64,000 nucleotides of DNA from Bemisia tabaci (GCF_918797505.1 NC_092799.1:15090295-15154294), one strand, 5' to 3'. Positions 35,354-47,269 are shown, counted from the first letter of the stretch. Numbers and translations: made by a program. The notes: a model not told the origin generated them from the sequence alone.

Positions 35354-35533
35354 ATATAAAGGTATGCTCTTCCGAGAGTTAGCTCATATTATGGTCTGCT
35401 TCACCCCACATGCTAGTATTACAATAGCGCTCACAATCTTTACTGAAACCTTCAAGGCAATGAGTCAGTTATGCTGGTTATAGCATTGTGTTTTGATGGT
35501 TAAAGTTTACGAATTAGCAAGAGATAATATGAT

Positions 35534-35788
35534 CAGCGGGCTGAATATTGAAATTGATAGACAAAGAAGACAAACTGAAAATAAAGCTATCTTATTGGTG
35601 GAAGTGGATGGTTGCAATGGATAAATGAGCTAAATAATAGACTAACTAACGGCAACCTACGAAAGACCCTGTAGTTAGCACATTATTTCACCCCATAGTC
35701 TAGACAACCACCCGTTCCAACCAATAGAATCGCTCCATGTTCCTTCTGTCCTCTTTATCTATTGCTTTGTCTATCAATGTCAACATTT
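35534..35788. mobile_element. Repeat J1
   Basis: CAGCGGGCTGAATATTGAAA, then TTGATAGACAAAGAAGACA; the right arm has CTTTGTCTATCAATGTCAAC. The middle CTAACTAACGGCAACC is shared with J3. Confidence 0.65.
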
Positions 35789-36064
35789 AGTTCGATGTTT
35801 AGCAGCCAAGTTTCTGCGTCAAATATTAACGGAGATGTCGCCAATCGAATGACCCGGCGTGTGATGGTATCCCCTGCGGCAGAGCAGGCTGTGGTTTCCT
35901 TCATCTTGGTTCCTGTAATACATTTTTCCCTCATAAATTTCATTGAGGATAATCCATGCAGAGTATGCAAACAATTCAAAATCATGAGTTGAAAAACGCT
36001 GACTCCGCGAGTTTAAATATTAGAGCCTAACTTATTGTAAGAGCGGAGCGTCGCGTCGTACTGT

Positions 36065-36174
36065 CAGCGCGGATCCCGCACTGGCGCCTACAAACCTAAT
36101 GAGATACTTCACGCATTGCGCAATGCTTGAAGTATCCCATTAGGTTTGTAGGCGCCAGTGCGCGATCCGCGCTG
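36065..36174. mobile_element. Near-perfect palindrome R
   Basis: Arms of about 47 bp (CAGCGCGGATC... to GATACTTCA) with a loop of about 15 bp, CGCATTGCGCAATGC. A short single-copy foldback. Confidence 0.75.
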
Positions 36175-37131
36175 GCGAGGTCACTCAGGCACAAACGATC
36201 GCAATTAAGCTGGCAAATACTGTACCAAGTATCAATGTGCAAGGGTTTGCATACTTTTCAGGCTGCCTTTGAAGACAAGCGTGGAATGAAGGGAAAAATT
36301 CTGGACTTTCTTACGGAATTTCCGTACTTTTTCGATTTTGGAACCGTCTCTCAAAAATCAAGACTGTTTTCGGACTTTCTGAATATTCCTGAGCAGGAGG
36401 CACCCTGTGGAATAAGCCGTCCTCTTCTGTTCCGTTACATTACGTTTCAAAGCCATTCAAAACGACCGCTCTCGGTATTGATAATAATTAGGCAAATAAT
36501 GATATCATTTTATGAATATCTCTAGACATTTTGCAACACCGAAACGGATTAATCCTCTTCTTGTTACGACTCATTTATGAAGACCTATTTACTGTACCTT
36601 CAAATTGAACAAAAGGCGCATTTTAATTTAATCTGTGACGAAGGAGGCGCTCGTATTAAAAGTCCCATTTGTCAATGCTCCAATTAATCCGCAAGCAAGC
36701 AGATTGGACGAATCGGCGAAATCTAAAATTGTAGCACAACCTCCTCTTAAAAGTGAATTTGGGATAAATATACGCAATTCCCGAGGGATTTGTCAGCTAG
36801 GCGCGAGTTTTCTGGGAAGCGAGCCAGGAACGAGCGGGATCGACGTTGTCATATTGTGCGTCAAACTTTGCATGATTTAAATGCAATTCGTGGAGGAAAG
36901 TGACATTTTTGAGCACGATCTCCCTGATCTGACAAGAGTCGAAGGGACTCCGAGTTCCTCGAGACGAGTGGAATTATCAGACAATTAATGTGACCATATT
37001 AACCGACCTTTTTTATTCATTTGTCTCTTTTATAGGGCAACTTTTCCCATTCGGCTCTGCCTTTTCTCGTTGTTATGCAGAGCAGGGCACGAGAGGGCGG
37101 GCGGTGCACCGGATTAAACGTGTGATCTCGA
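36175..37131. other. Gene-free stretch
   Basis: Unique DNA with two frames of 81 and 132 codons, the latter starting inside palindrome R. Neither shows a domain, a promoter or a splice context, so I do not call them. Confidence 0.35.
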
Positions 37132-37357
37132 CTGCCGAGCTAAGGAAAAACGACATATGAACGTTCTAGCATTGCCAAATTGCCCTCGATAAAATGTTTA
37201 TTCTAGAGGGAAGTTGTGAATAATTTGTCTCCAGATTTTACGACAATTTGGATTAAATTGCGAATAAAGTTCCGTAAAAATCGAAAGAGAACCATTCAAA
37301 AGTTTGTCCGAAAATTCATCTGTGATCAAAGGAAATTTGGCAACGTCTAAAGGGTTA
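37132..37357 (+). mobile_element. MITE B10, right end lost
   Basis: CTGCCGAGCTAAGGAAAAAC to GGCAACGTCTAAAGGGTTAT. The right TIR is missing, replaced about 50 bp before the giant foldback starts. Confidence 0.7.
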
Positions 37358-37409
37358 TCGTCACTCCTCTCACGAACAAACGTAACTATATTTTATTTTC
37401 GCCAAATTG

Positions 37410-39587
37410 AGCCTTGTTAAAAATGGGTCGAAATTCGCCCCTTTTTAGGCCCTCATTTTGCAAACGGGAATTGCGCCAAATTGTTGCATATGATGCCCTA
37501 AGTCTCTGGTAAAAATTTCAGCTTGAGTTGAAAAGCGGTTTCGGAGATACGGGGGGGGGTGAAAAGGGGGAGTTGAGCGGCTGGCGTGCGCTATTTCCGC
37601 GGCTGTTTCTCGTCAAATCTTCGTTTTGATGTCACCCGTTACATGTTTTTCTATGTAATTTTTCGCGTACTTTCCATTTCTGACCTTAAAAATAACTTAC
37701 AACCACTTTTCAAGGCGCCAGGGGGTGAAAATAGGGGTTGAGCGGCTGGCGTGCGCTATTTCCGCGGCTGTTCCTCGTCAAATCTTCGTTTTGATGTCAC
37801 CCGTTACATGTTTTTCTATGTAATTTTTCGCGTACATTCCATTTCTGACCTTAAAAATAACTTACAACCACTTTTCAAGGCGCTAGGGGGTGAAAATAGG
37901 GGTTGAACGGCCAGCGGCGCGCTCTTTCCGCAGCTGTTCCTCGCCAAATCTTCGTTTCGATGTCACCCAGCACATGTCTTCCTACGCAATTTTTCGCGTA
38001 CTTTTCATTTCTGACGTCAAAAATTACTTAAAACTACTTTTCAAGGGGCTATGGATTTTTTCGCAGTTTTTTTTTTTTTTTGGGGGGGGGGGGTTTTAGT
38101 TCTCTTAATTTATTTTGTATTATTCCCTAAGATCTATTCGTGCCGTATATTTTCAGGTTCTTTTCAGTGTACCTCACACGTCGTACGAGAAAATATATGC
38201 GCATGATTTCATCCGACGCCAAAATGACATAGCAAGGATGGGAAAAAATCTGAGATATGCCCCGGGCAGTACATTAATCTGATTAATAAATATTCTGTCC
38301 TTTAGTTCATTATTTATTTATTTAATACCATCCATCACCAACCTATTTATGTCGTATTTAAGGATATTATGTAATTAAAATAAATATTTAAATATATTAT
38401 TTAAAATAATATTATAAAATATGAATATATTATTTGTTAATATATTAATTATTATATAATATTAAGATATTATAATATTTAAATAATTAAATCAAATATT
38501 TAAAACAATTAATTAAATAAATAAATAATGAACTAAAGGACAGAATATTTATTAATCAGATTAATGTACTGCCCGAGGCATATCTCAGATTTTTTCCCAT
38601 CCTTGCTATGTCATTTTGGCGTCGGATGAAATCATGCGCATATATTTTCTCGTACGACGTGTGAGGTACACTGAAAAGAACCTGAAAATATACGGCACGA
38701 ATAGATCTTAGGGAATAATACAAAATAAATCAAGAGAACTCAAAAAAACCAAAAAAAAAAAACTGCGAAAAAATCCATAGCCCCTTGAAAAGTAGTTTTA
38801 AGTAATTTTTGACGTCAGAAATGAAAAGTACGCGAAAAATTGCGTAGGAAGACATGTGCTGGGTGACATCGAAACGAAGATTTGGCGAGGAACAGCTGCG
38901 GAAAGAGCGCGCCGCCAGCCGCTCAACCCCCACTTTCACCCCCTAGCGCCTTGAAAAGTGGTTGTAAGTAATTTTTAAGGTCAGAAATGAAAAGTACGCA
39001 AAAAATTACGTAGGAAGACATGTGCTGGGTGACATCAAAACGAAGATTTGGCGAGGAACAGCCGCGGAAGGAGCGCGCCGCTGGCCGTTCAACCCCTATT
39101 TTCACCCCCTAGCGCCTTGAAAAGTGGTTGTAAGTTATTTTTAAGGTCAGAAATGGAAAGTGCACGAAAAATTACATAGAAAAACATGTAACGGGTGACA
39201 TCAAACGAAGATTTGACGAGGAACAGCCGCGGAAATAGCGCACGCCAGCCGCTCAACCCCTATTTTCACCCCCTGGCGCCTTGAAAAGTGGTTGTAAGTT
39301 ATTTTTAAGGTCAGAAATGGAAAGTACGCGAAAAATTACATAGAAAAACATGTAACGGGTGACATCAAAACGAAGATTTGACGAGGAACAGCCGCGGAAA
39401 TAGCGCACGCCAGCCGCTCAACTCCCCCACTTCACCCCCCCCCCCCGTATCTCCGAAACCGCTTTTCAACTCAAGCTGAAATTTTTACCAGAGACTTAGG
39501 GCATCATATGCAACAATTTGGCGCAATTCCCGTTTGCAAAATCGAGGGCCTAAAAAGGGGCGAATTTCGACCCATTTTAACAAGGCT
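37410..39587. mobile_element. Giant foldback element, 2.2 kb
   Basis: The outer ends AGCCTTGTTAAAAATGGGTC and its complement (39568-39587) start arms of about 0.9-1.0 kb. Each arm carries about 165-bp tandem units containing GCGGCTGTTCCTCGTCAAAT: three units on the left (about 37570-38060), four on the right (about 38770-39433). The arm then continues through unique sequence to an AT-rich centre (38330-38510). Tandem units in long inverted arms are the hallmark of Drosophila Foldback-type elements. No transposase is inside. A TTTTTTTTTTTTTGGGGG run at 38069-38094 marks one arm. Confidence 0.85.
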
Positions 39588-41400
39588 CTTTCCTCTCGCA
39601 TATTGCATTCTTACGAGGAGAATCCTGGTTACTTCTGACTGAAAATTTTACCGATTTTCCCTTTAATCTCATGCAAAAATCAGAAAAATTGTGGGTTAGT
39701 TTGCCCACGTACATTTTTGTAAAAAATTGAATTATTTGCGTTATTTGTGCAATTACAGTAATTGAGTTATGTTCCTTCTTCCGGGAAGTGACGTTATGCG
39801 GTATTTTTCCGTAGCTTAACAGTAGACAGCTTTGAACGAAATCAGCCTACTGTATTTCAAATTAAAACATGTTTAAACATCGCTAATCGATCGATAGATT
39901 AATGATTTTTTCATTCTAGGACATTTTATCTGAATTTCCAAGCATCACCTCACGCTGCAGAATGTCAGGTATTTTTACACGACATTCGACGGAGAAAAAT
40001 TTTGAGGTAACTTCACAAGTAAGTCCTGAGTAAAAGGATGGTAGAATAGTGATAGGTCTAGCCTATTATGCGAGGAAGAAAAAGCCCAAAAAATTCAAAA
40101 ATAAAGTGTGAGTTACAAAATGAGCTCTGCTGAGTTTCCATGCGCTCATTATACCTGAGATAATTTTGTGTCTCTCATTATACTTTTCGGATTCATTGGG
40201 CTTGATTTCCCCGCAGCATAACGTGTACCTAGAACAATTATAAGATTCTGATACTTAAGGTATTCGGGCAACATTTTTGCTACTTTTTATACGTTCCGAG
40301 TGAATATTGAAAATCGTTTTGCCTTTAGGTTTGAGATATTCGCTAAAAATCGAAATTAGATTTCTGCAATTTTTTAGATTTGTCTGCAAGTTATTTAAAA
40401 TTCAATGAGATTACTTTGTGATTTGAGTCATGAGGGAACACCGTGAAAATGAATGTTCGACAGGCAATTTTTAATGTAAGGTTCTCCGATGGCAAAATGT
40501 TCACTTCCCTTTGGCTTTTTGAGGCAGTTGTTTCACTATTCTAACACTGACTTCAGTCTCAACATGGTGTTACATATACCTAGAGGGCAAATTGATCAGC
40601 AGCAAGCAAGGATTATCTATACTGGAAGATTTAAAAAAAACATCGTGTGGCTGTAGTCTGGTATTTCGGCCTTTACACGGTTTTTCGCATCTCTCAAAGC
40701 AGATACGTCACTTCTGCATGCTTAATGACTTCGAATTTTTATGGGAACGAGAACGCAATGCTTTTTATTTACACTCATGTCGAGGCGAGTTTAATTTTGA
40801 AGCGAGCATGCATATTTCATTATTTCGCAACTTGCGACTCAGCATCTCAGTTGCGGAAATAACTGCGCGCCTCTCAAGTTGCGGCGGCAAAACTTTCAGA
40901 TTAAACGTGAACTTACTCCACTGACAAACTTTAATTAGGTATCCTAATGGCTTCAAAATATTTCAACCTCCAGAAAGAAAAATCTCATAAAATTACAATT
41001 TCGAAGATAAAAATGATTAAGTAGAAGTCTCGGGGAGAAAAATTAGCCGGCGCTTTTCAGACAGTTTTCCTTCAAGACAAAAATTACCGCCGTAAACTTT
41101 ACAACTTCACGTCGTACGCAGAATGGCGTGCGCAAATAAAGGAGCGATTTTCACCAGCACTTGATAATTTAATCCAAAATTGAGCGGGTGCCTCTATCAA
41201 CTTATTACTTAACTTATTAAATTAATTTCCAGATTATCATGTAACTTTTGACGAAATCTCTTACTAGGGGAATCTTTATCTAGGGACCTGACTTCAGAAA
41301 TGTCTCGCGTATTGTGTGTATACTCCATGCAGCAAGCATTATCAAAATTGACTACAAAGCTAAAGACAAAAAGGAAAATGGAGCTACCCAATCGAATAAA

Positions 41401-41597
41401 ATGGGTGGTTGTTATAGACTAAGGAGGAAATGATGGATTGACTATAGGCTCTCTTGTGGGTTGCCGTTAATTTGTCTATACTGCTTACCTCCTTTGTCCA
41501 TTGCAATCACCCGTTTCAACCAATAGAATCCCTCCATGTATTCCTTTTGCCTTTCTTGTCTATAGCTGTGTCTATCAACTTCAATAAGCAGCCCGCA
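41401..41597. mobile_element. Repeat J2, left end missing
   Basis: The right end CTATCAACTTCAATAAGCAG with CCCGC matches J1 and J3. The middle GGGTTGCCGTTA is the complement of the J1 block. Confidence 0.55.
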
Positions 41598-42048
41598 TTT
41601 TAAACTCCAATGATTAAGTGGGCATAATAGCGTTCATTTAATCAAAAATATAAACCATCACAGGATATTTGGAAATCATGGAGTAACTATTAGAAATTGT
41701 CTATCAATTCTATGTCTAATAGTAGTCCGTTGCCATTATTTTAAAAAATCCCACTCATGTTCTTCTTATTCGTTGACCCAAATCCTTTGACCATCGTAAA
41801 TGATTGAGGAAGGTTTTGAATTTTTACCCGAAAAAAGAAACACGACACTCCTAAACCAATATTGGGGGACTTTCATCATGCACTAGGCTATACATATAAT
41901 AGGGAAACGACAATTTTTATGTTCAAAATATTTTTCCTCGGCAAAAAAGTTTTGATAGGAGGGAAGTCACGACTAAAGTGACTTGAAAAACTGAGTTCCG
42001 ACTCATCATGTTTTTTCAAAATACGACTTGGAAAGTTCCTGTAAAACT

Positions 42049-42114
42049 CGCTCCATTTGGGGGATGAGATTTTATAAAACCCGCTCCATTTGGGGGATGA
42101 GATTTTATAAAACC
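42049..42114 (+). repeat. Two 33-bp tandem units
   Basis: CGCTCCATTTGGGGGATGAG plus ATTTTATAAAACC occurs twice without change, so the duplication is recent. Confidence 0.85.
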
Positions 42115-42363
42115 CGGGTGCGATTTAATTGCCGATCAGAGGGATGAACGACTCATTTCAACGGCGCGCCCGTCAAGGATTTTCAGGGATTTGGCAGATA
42201 TGAGGAAACGAGTTGGTTATTACTGCCGAGACTGAAGAGCAATTAAGTACGTTGAGTGGCGACTGATTGCTGAGTAATCTGCAGAAAGTTTAACAGTGTA
42301 GTAGCGCAGATTGGCCACTGTTGCCGTCAAACCACAGTTTGCATTGAGAAAAAATAGGGTTGT

Positions 42364-45300
42364 ATGAGTCATAAGTAACCGTATGGGGGACTGTATTGTC
42401 ACAGGTTTAGCAATCCTGCGGACCCCAGCTGGTAGCCCCTGCCTCAAAGGGGGTGGGTAGACAGGGCTCTTAGCTGTAGTGAAAGCAACCTGTCTAGGAG
42501 AGGTAACTCCGAAATCAAACCCTGGTCCTCCAGGTTGGGGGTTGGGGCATCGGGCTGACTCCCCGATCCTCGGAAAAAATGTACAATGTCAAAAAACCCA
42601 ATAACATATGCCTCGGTAACCATGGAAACAAACGGACTCTTCGACTTAGATTACGGAAAACGACCCTCGCTTTTGGTACTTGGAATGTGCAAGGCATTTC
42701 CAAGAAACTGACGGAAGTGGTATCGGAGATAAAGAACAACGGGATCGACGTGGCGGTAATAACGGAAACGAAGAAAAAAGGCCACGGATCAGAGAGCCTT
42801 GGGGACTATGATTTATTCTACAGTGGAGTGCCAAAACATCAGCGTGCACAGCAGGGTGTCGCAATTCTGATCCGCAAAAAATTTCGAAAAAATATTAAGA
42901 ACTGGGAAGCCATCAACGCTCGCATGATTAAGATGAACCTAACTATGCACGGTCACAGAGTCACTGTTTTGGGGGTATACGGGGTCAATGATGATGCTAC
43001 CATCGCACTTAAGGATCAGTTTTTTGAAGAACTGGACGAGGAGGTAGTGAAGGTAGGACCTGGGAGAGAAGTCCTTGTGTTGGGAGATCTAAATGGAAGA
43101 ACGGGATCCCGGGTTAACAGTAAAATCGTTGGCCCGTTCGGTGAAGTTACAGTGAACGACAACGGAAGCCGCATTATCGACGTTTGCGAGCAGAGGGAAT
43201 TAAAAGTATTGAACGGGTTCTACCAACACAAGGATATTCACAAATATACTTGGGTCCAACCTACCCGCGGCTTAAGATCCATCATTGACTACGTGCTCGT
43301 TAAACAGGTAACAAACCTGAAGATCCAGCAGGTGAGGGTATGTAGAGGACTCTCCTGCGGTAGTGACCACTATTTCCTCAGAGCGGATGTAGCCTTTCCC
43401 GCTCGTGTGTCGCAGAACGATCAAGGCGACAATCAACAACCGGAGCGACAACGCGTACATCAAGTTCAGTACAACATCGATAGCCTAAAGCACCCGAGTG
43501 TCAAGGCTCTGTACGCAAAGCGCCTGGATGAAAAGTTAGGAGATGCATGCGATGGCAGTACGGAAGAGCGGTATGAATTCATTAAGAATTGCGTTCACTC
43601 GGCGGCAGCGGAGGCCCTGGGGGTTTCTGATCAAAAAAATGATAACAGAAAACCGTACTGGTGGGATGCGGAGGTAGAGGAGGAAATAAATGTGAAAAGG
43701 AATAGGTATCATCAGTTTCTCTCTTCCCAAAAGTTGGATGATAAAATCATGTACAGACAGGCTCAAGCAAGAGTCCGTCGGGTAATCACTCGGAAGAAAA
43801 ATGAGGCTTGGGAAGAAAGCTGCATGAAGATAAATACCTACCTTGGAGGCCGGAAAAGTACGGAAGGCTGGAAAGTGATCAAAGGGTTGCGACGGAATAA
43901 AATGCGCGACATCATATCTCCGATACCAATTGACAAGATGGAGGACTATTTTAAAGATTTATTAACGGAGAGGCGACCCGAGTTTCAAGGCGGAGTCATA
44001 AGCACTAAAGAAGATTCCAACGTGGAGATCCAGCTCCAAGATGTAGTGAAGGCTGTGAGGGAGTTGAAAACTCGCAGAGCTCCTGGACCTGGGGGTATAC
44101 CGGCGGAGTTGATAAAATGTGGTACCGGTAAACTATTTGAACATCTGAGGAAACTTATGCAAGACTGTTTGCATGGTTCCGAAATACCAAAGGATTGGAA
44201 GGAATCTTGGATTACTCCCAGTCATAAGAAAGGTAGTAAGCAAGATTGCGACAACTACAGAGGTATATCGGTCACAGGAACCTTGAGCAAGGTCTACGGT
44301 AAAATTCTCAAGGCAAAGGTCGAAGAGGTTTGGAGCGGCCAGGAAGCCGAAGAACAGGCTGGTTTTAGAGCCGGTAGGTCTACCGTCGACCATTTGTTCA
44401 CCATTACCCAGGTCATCGAGAAGAAAAGGGCGGTCAGCCAGGAGCTGCACTTGGTGTTTGTGGATCTTCAGAAAGCTTATGACAGCGTGCCGTTAGTGAA
44501 GCTTTGGGAAGCCTTGGAAAAAAGGGGTTTTAGCAAAGGACTTGTGGGGGCAATTAAATCATTTTATAACGGGACGATAGCAAAAATTAAATGTCGTGGA
44601 GAGTTGTCCGGAGGTTTTTTCGTCACAAAAGGGCTAAAACAAGGCTGTTGTTTGTCACCAACACTATTTAAGGTATACCTAGAGCACGTTTTAGAGGAAT
44701 GGAAAAAGAAGGTTGCAGGAATGGGCGTTCCACTCCTTGATGGGCAGACCCTTTATACTCTATGCTTTGCCGATGACCAGATCGTTGTAGCTCAAGATGA
44801 GGAAGATGCAGATTACATGACGCGGAAGTTGGTCGAAGAATATCGGAAATGGGGCATGGACGTTAGTGTGTCCAAGACAGAGAAGCTGGTCGTGGGAGCA
44901 GCGCATCAACGGCAAAGCATAGAGCTTGAGGATGGACGGCGCATCGAAGAGTGTGACGAGTATAAGTATCTCGGTGTTTGGCTCGATCAGGATGGAAGGA
45001 TGGATAGAGCAATTAAGGACAGGATCATCCAGGGCAGGAGAGCCATCGCGATGCTGAACGGGGTGCTCTGGGATCAGAGCATCTCAAAGGCAAACAAGCA
45101 CCGGATATATGACGCCATCGTTAAAAGTATCGTGCTCTATGGTAGTGAAGTGTGGCCTTTGACGAAAAGAACGCAAGAAATGTTGAGGGCAACTGAAATG
45201 GATTTTTGGCGGCGATCTGCCGGCATTTCGAGACGGGACCGTGTCCGTAATGAGAGAATTCGCCAGGTGATGAAGGTTGAGAAAGATATCGTGCACGACG

Positions 45301-45563
45301 TCATGTCCAGGCAGTTATGCTGGTATGGACATGTGCAAAGAATGTCGGAGGAGAGGTTGCCCAAACAAGTTTTGGATTGGGTACCACCTGGGAAGAGGCG
45401 ACGGGGACGTCCCGTAAAGGGTTGGCGGCAGGGCGTTGACGAAGAGATGTTGCGGTGTCAGTTGCCCGATAACCTCTGGGAAGACAGGCATATGTGGCGT
45501 TTGGGTGTCGTAGAACGCCAGAGTGCGTTATAAAGCGACTTTATATATATATGAGTCATAAGT
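42364..45563 (+). mobile_element. Full-length RTE-clade LINE with target duplication
   Basis: The element body is 42377-45550 (about 3.17 kb), flanked by ATGAGTCATAAGT at 42364-42376 and 45551-45563. It has a 5' UTR of about 200 bp, a single ORF and a very short 3' end: stop, AGCGACTT, then a (TA)n tail. One ORF, an AP endonuclease plus reverse transcriptase, a 3.2-kb length and a microsatellite tail rather than poly(A) fit the RTE clade. Exact duplications and an uninterrupted ORF indicate a recent insertion. Confidence 0.9.
42579..45533 (+). CDS. RTE ORF2: endonuclease-reverse transcriptase, intact
   Basis: 984 codons with no stop or frameshift. The N-terminal AP-like endonuclease (about residues 30-270) has TWN 34-36, Glu63 in ITETK, GDLNG 169-173 and SDH 262-264, the residues that bind metal and nick target DNA. 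A linker follows. The reverse transcriptase (about 480-800) contains NYRGISV, QAGFRAGRS, FVDLQKAYDSV, GLKQGCCLSP and the catalytic FADD at 730-733. The C-terminus has the WYGHVQRM and PGKRRRGRP motifs usual in RTE-type elements. The enzyme would nick the target and copy its own RNA in place. Insect annotations often label such ORFs craniofacial development protein 2-like. ATG 42579 is the first in frame. Confidence 0.92.
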   Translation: MYNVKKPNNICLGNHGNKRTLRLRLRKTTLAFGTWNVQGISKKLTEVVSEIKNNGIDVAVITETKKKGHGSESLGDYDLFYSGVPKHQRAQQGVAILIRKKFRKNIKNWEAINARMIKMNLTMHGHRVTVLGVYGVNDDATIALKDQFFEELDEEVVKVGPGREVLVLGDLNGRTGSRVNSKIVGPFGEVTVNDNGSRIIDVCEQRELKVLNGFYQHKDIHKYTWVQPTRGLRSIIDYVLVKQVTNLKIQQVRVCRGLSCGSDHYFLRADVAFPARVSQNDQGDNQQPERQRVHQVQYNIDSLKHPSVKALYAKRLDEKLGDACDGSTEERYEFIKNCVHSAAAEALGVSDQKNDNRKPYWWDAEVEEEINVKRNRYHQFLSSQKLDDKIMYRQAQARVRRVITRKKNEAWEESCMKINTYLGGRKSTEGWKVIKGLRRNKMRDIISPIPIDKMEDYFKDLLTERRPEFQGGVISTKEDSNVEIQLQDVVKAVRELKTRRAPGPGGIPAELIKCGTGKLFEHLRKLMQDCLHGSEIPKDWKESWITPSHKKGSKQDCDNYRGISVTGTLSKVYGKILKAKVEEVWSGQEAEEQAGFRAGRSTVDHLFTITQVIEKKRAVSQELHLVFVDLQKAYDSVPLVKLWEALEKRGFSKGLVGAIKSFYNGTIAKIKCRGELSGGFFVTKGLKQGCCLSPTLFKVYLEHVLEEWKKKVAGMGVPLLDGQTLYTLCFADDQIVVAQDEEDADYMTRKLVEEYRKWGMDVSVSKTEKLVVGAAHQRQSIELEDGRRIEECDEYKYLGVWLDQDGRMDRAIKDRIIQGRRAIAMLNGVLWDQSISKANKHRIYDAIVKSIVLYGSEVWPLTKRTQEMLRATEMDFWRRSAGISRRDRVRNERIRQVMKVEKDIVHDVMSRQLCWYGHVQRMSEERLPKQVLDWVPPGKRRRGRPVKGWRQGVDEEMLRCQLPDNLWEDRHMWRLGVVERQSAL

Positions 45564-45568
45564 CATTT

Positions 45569-45833
45569 AATTGGATTGCATTTCGCAAAAAGGAACCACT
45601 AGCATTGCACTGTTGCTAGGATTGTGCAACTTCTTTTGTCTTGGAGGAGAAACCCGATTATTTATTAATAGATTCTATTTTACTCGCTAAAAACTGTAAA
45701 TTTAAGACAAAAATTACCATCTAAATTTCATAGTTTTTCACAATTTCCGCAATTTTATTGCAAAAGATGAAGTTGCACAATCTTAGCATCATTGCAATGC
45801 TAGTGGTTCCTTTTTGCAAAATGCAATCCAATT
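45569..45833. mobile_element. Foldback L1, next to the RTE
   Basis: AATTGGATTGCATTTCGCAA with AAAGGAACCACTAGC on the left and the complement on the right; inner arms TTGTGCAACTTC and GAAGTTGCACAA. It begins 6 bp after the RTE duplication. Confidence 0.75.
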
Positions 45834-46636
45834 GGTCTTTATTATGAGGTAAAATCGAAAAATAAGTTTTTTTTTTTTTTTTTTTTTTGGAATGAAAGCT
45901 GCTTTGTGAGAATTTCAAAAAGTGATGTAAAAATTACGCGAAAACTTTAAAAATTAGTAATTTGTTAATTCACGGCAATATTAATTCAGTAATGAATTCC
46001 TCTTAAACAAGAAAAAAACAGTAAAAATGTGGTTCGAACTGTATGTATAGCAAGGTGGTCCCTCAGTCTTGTACCGTTACTTGCTCGAGCTCAATATTTT
46101 TTACTCTAGTTGAAATGTTTGACACCTCTGGCCTTGCTTTCCCCGCAAACTAGTGAGAACCCAGCAATATTTTACCGCCTTGTTTCTTCTTAAACAAATC
46201 TTGGATACACGAATTTATGCGGAGAGTAAGCGAAACTTTATATACCAATACGGCGAAAGAGACGAAAATCCAGACCAAACAAATTTGAGGAGACTTTCTC
46301 GGTGGCTTATAACTCGCTTTCATCGTGCAGTTGACGGGCATAAAAGCGTTCCCCTGAACGAAAATCGAATTTCCGGCTTTGACTGGCAGCTTGCATGCGG
46401 GTGGCAGCTCTTAGAAGCAGCTCAAGGAAATCGCGACCGAAGACGAAATGCCTAGAAATCCTCGCATAATTGACCCATATTTTGCAAAATAATTATAAAC
46501 GCAGTAAGTATTGTTGCAAAACGGGCACAATTTTTTAATGAGTGATGAAAATAATCTTAAAACTCTCGTTTCGGTTCCTTATAAAACGTGACGCTTTTGT
46601 TTATCCAGGTTGGAGGCTCAGGACCCTCGTAAAAAT
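45834..46636. other. Gene-free stretch
   Basis: A T-run at 45868-45888, then unique DNA. A 100-codon frame at 46153-46455 lacks any recognised domain. Confidence 0.35.
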
Positions 46637-46787
46637 TAGTGGCGTGGCGTACTTTGCGATGTATCGATTGATCTGCCATTTAAATCTATTGAACCGGCTG
46701 TGTGCAACAAATGACTCAATAGTCGATTCTTTACCATAGCTTCAGATGGGGAAATATCGATAATCGATCATTAACGCCTCGCCACTG
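46637..46787 (+). mobile_element. MITE A8
   Basis: TAGTGGCGTGGCGTACTTTG to CGCCACTG. Duplication GTAAAAAT (46629-46636) and GTGAAAAT (46788-46795), 7 of 8. Confidence 0.85.
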
Positions 46788-47269
46788 GTGAAAATGTATC
46801 TTTATAACAAAACGAGATAAATTATGAAAATATGCAGGTGCACCGACAAACTATTATTACATGAAATAAAACCGAGATGGATGACAGAAGTTTTCTTTGT
46901 CTTCGTTTTCCCCCAACCTAAAGTTTATTTTATCATCAGAATTTTTTTTTTTTTTTTTATTTGGTAGGCTGCTGTTGTCGTTGGAACGAGCTACATTGGG
47001 AGAGGATGTAATTATTTGAAACTTGAAATTCTAGTTCTATTCCGCATAATCCAGATTTTCTGGTCGCCTCATTACGGGTGCGTTTCAGGCTTTCTATAAA
47101 TTGAGGTTGTGGGTAGGTATAGATCAGCCTCACGTAATTCAGTAAAAGGGAGGGCGAGAGATTGTCTTATAGAAGTTTTAAAAAGGTGGATCAAAAATTC
47201 GGCCAAAAATGCTGTTGGCAATAGCCAAAGGGCCTTCGTATTATTTATTATTTGTTTATGATACATGCA

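Larger units (their letters stand above)
39588..42363. other. Gene-free stretch
   Basis: Mostly unique AT-rich DNA. It contains J2 (41401-41597), a 33-bp tandem pair (42049-42114), and a weak 49-bp exon-like block (39920-39968) between TTCATTCTAG and GTATTT with no partner exons. Confidence 0.35.

Noticed and set aside
36127..36525. 132-codon ORF
   Set aside because: It starts in the arm of palindrome R; no promoter, domain or splice evidence.
37890..39105. Similar ORFs on both strands (ERPAARSFRSCSSPNLRFD...)
   Set aside because: They lie in the tandem units of the foldback arms, so their similarity is from the repeat and not from protein conservation.
39920..39968. 49-bp exon-like block (TTCATTCTAG to GTATTT)
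   Set aside because: Open in two frames, but too short and with no partner exon nearby; chance is likely.
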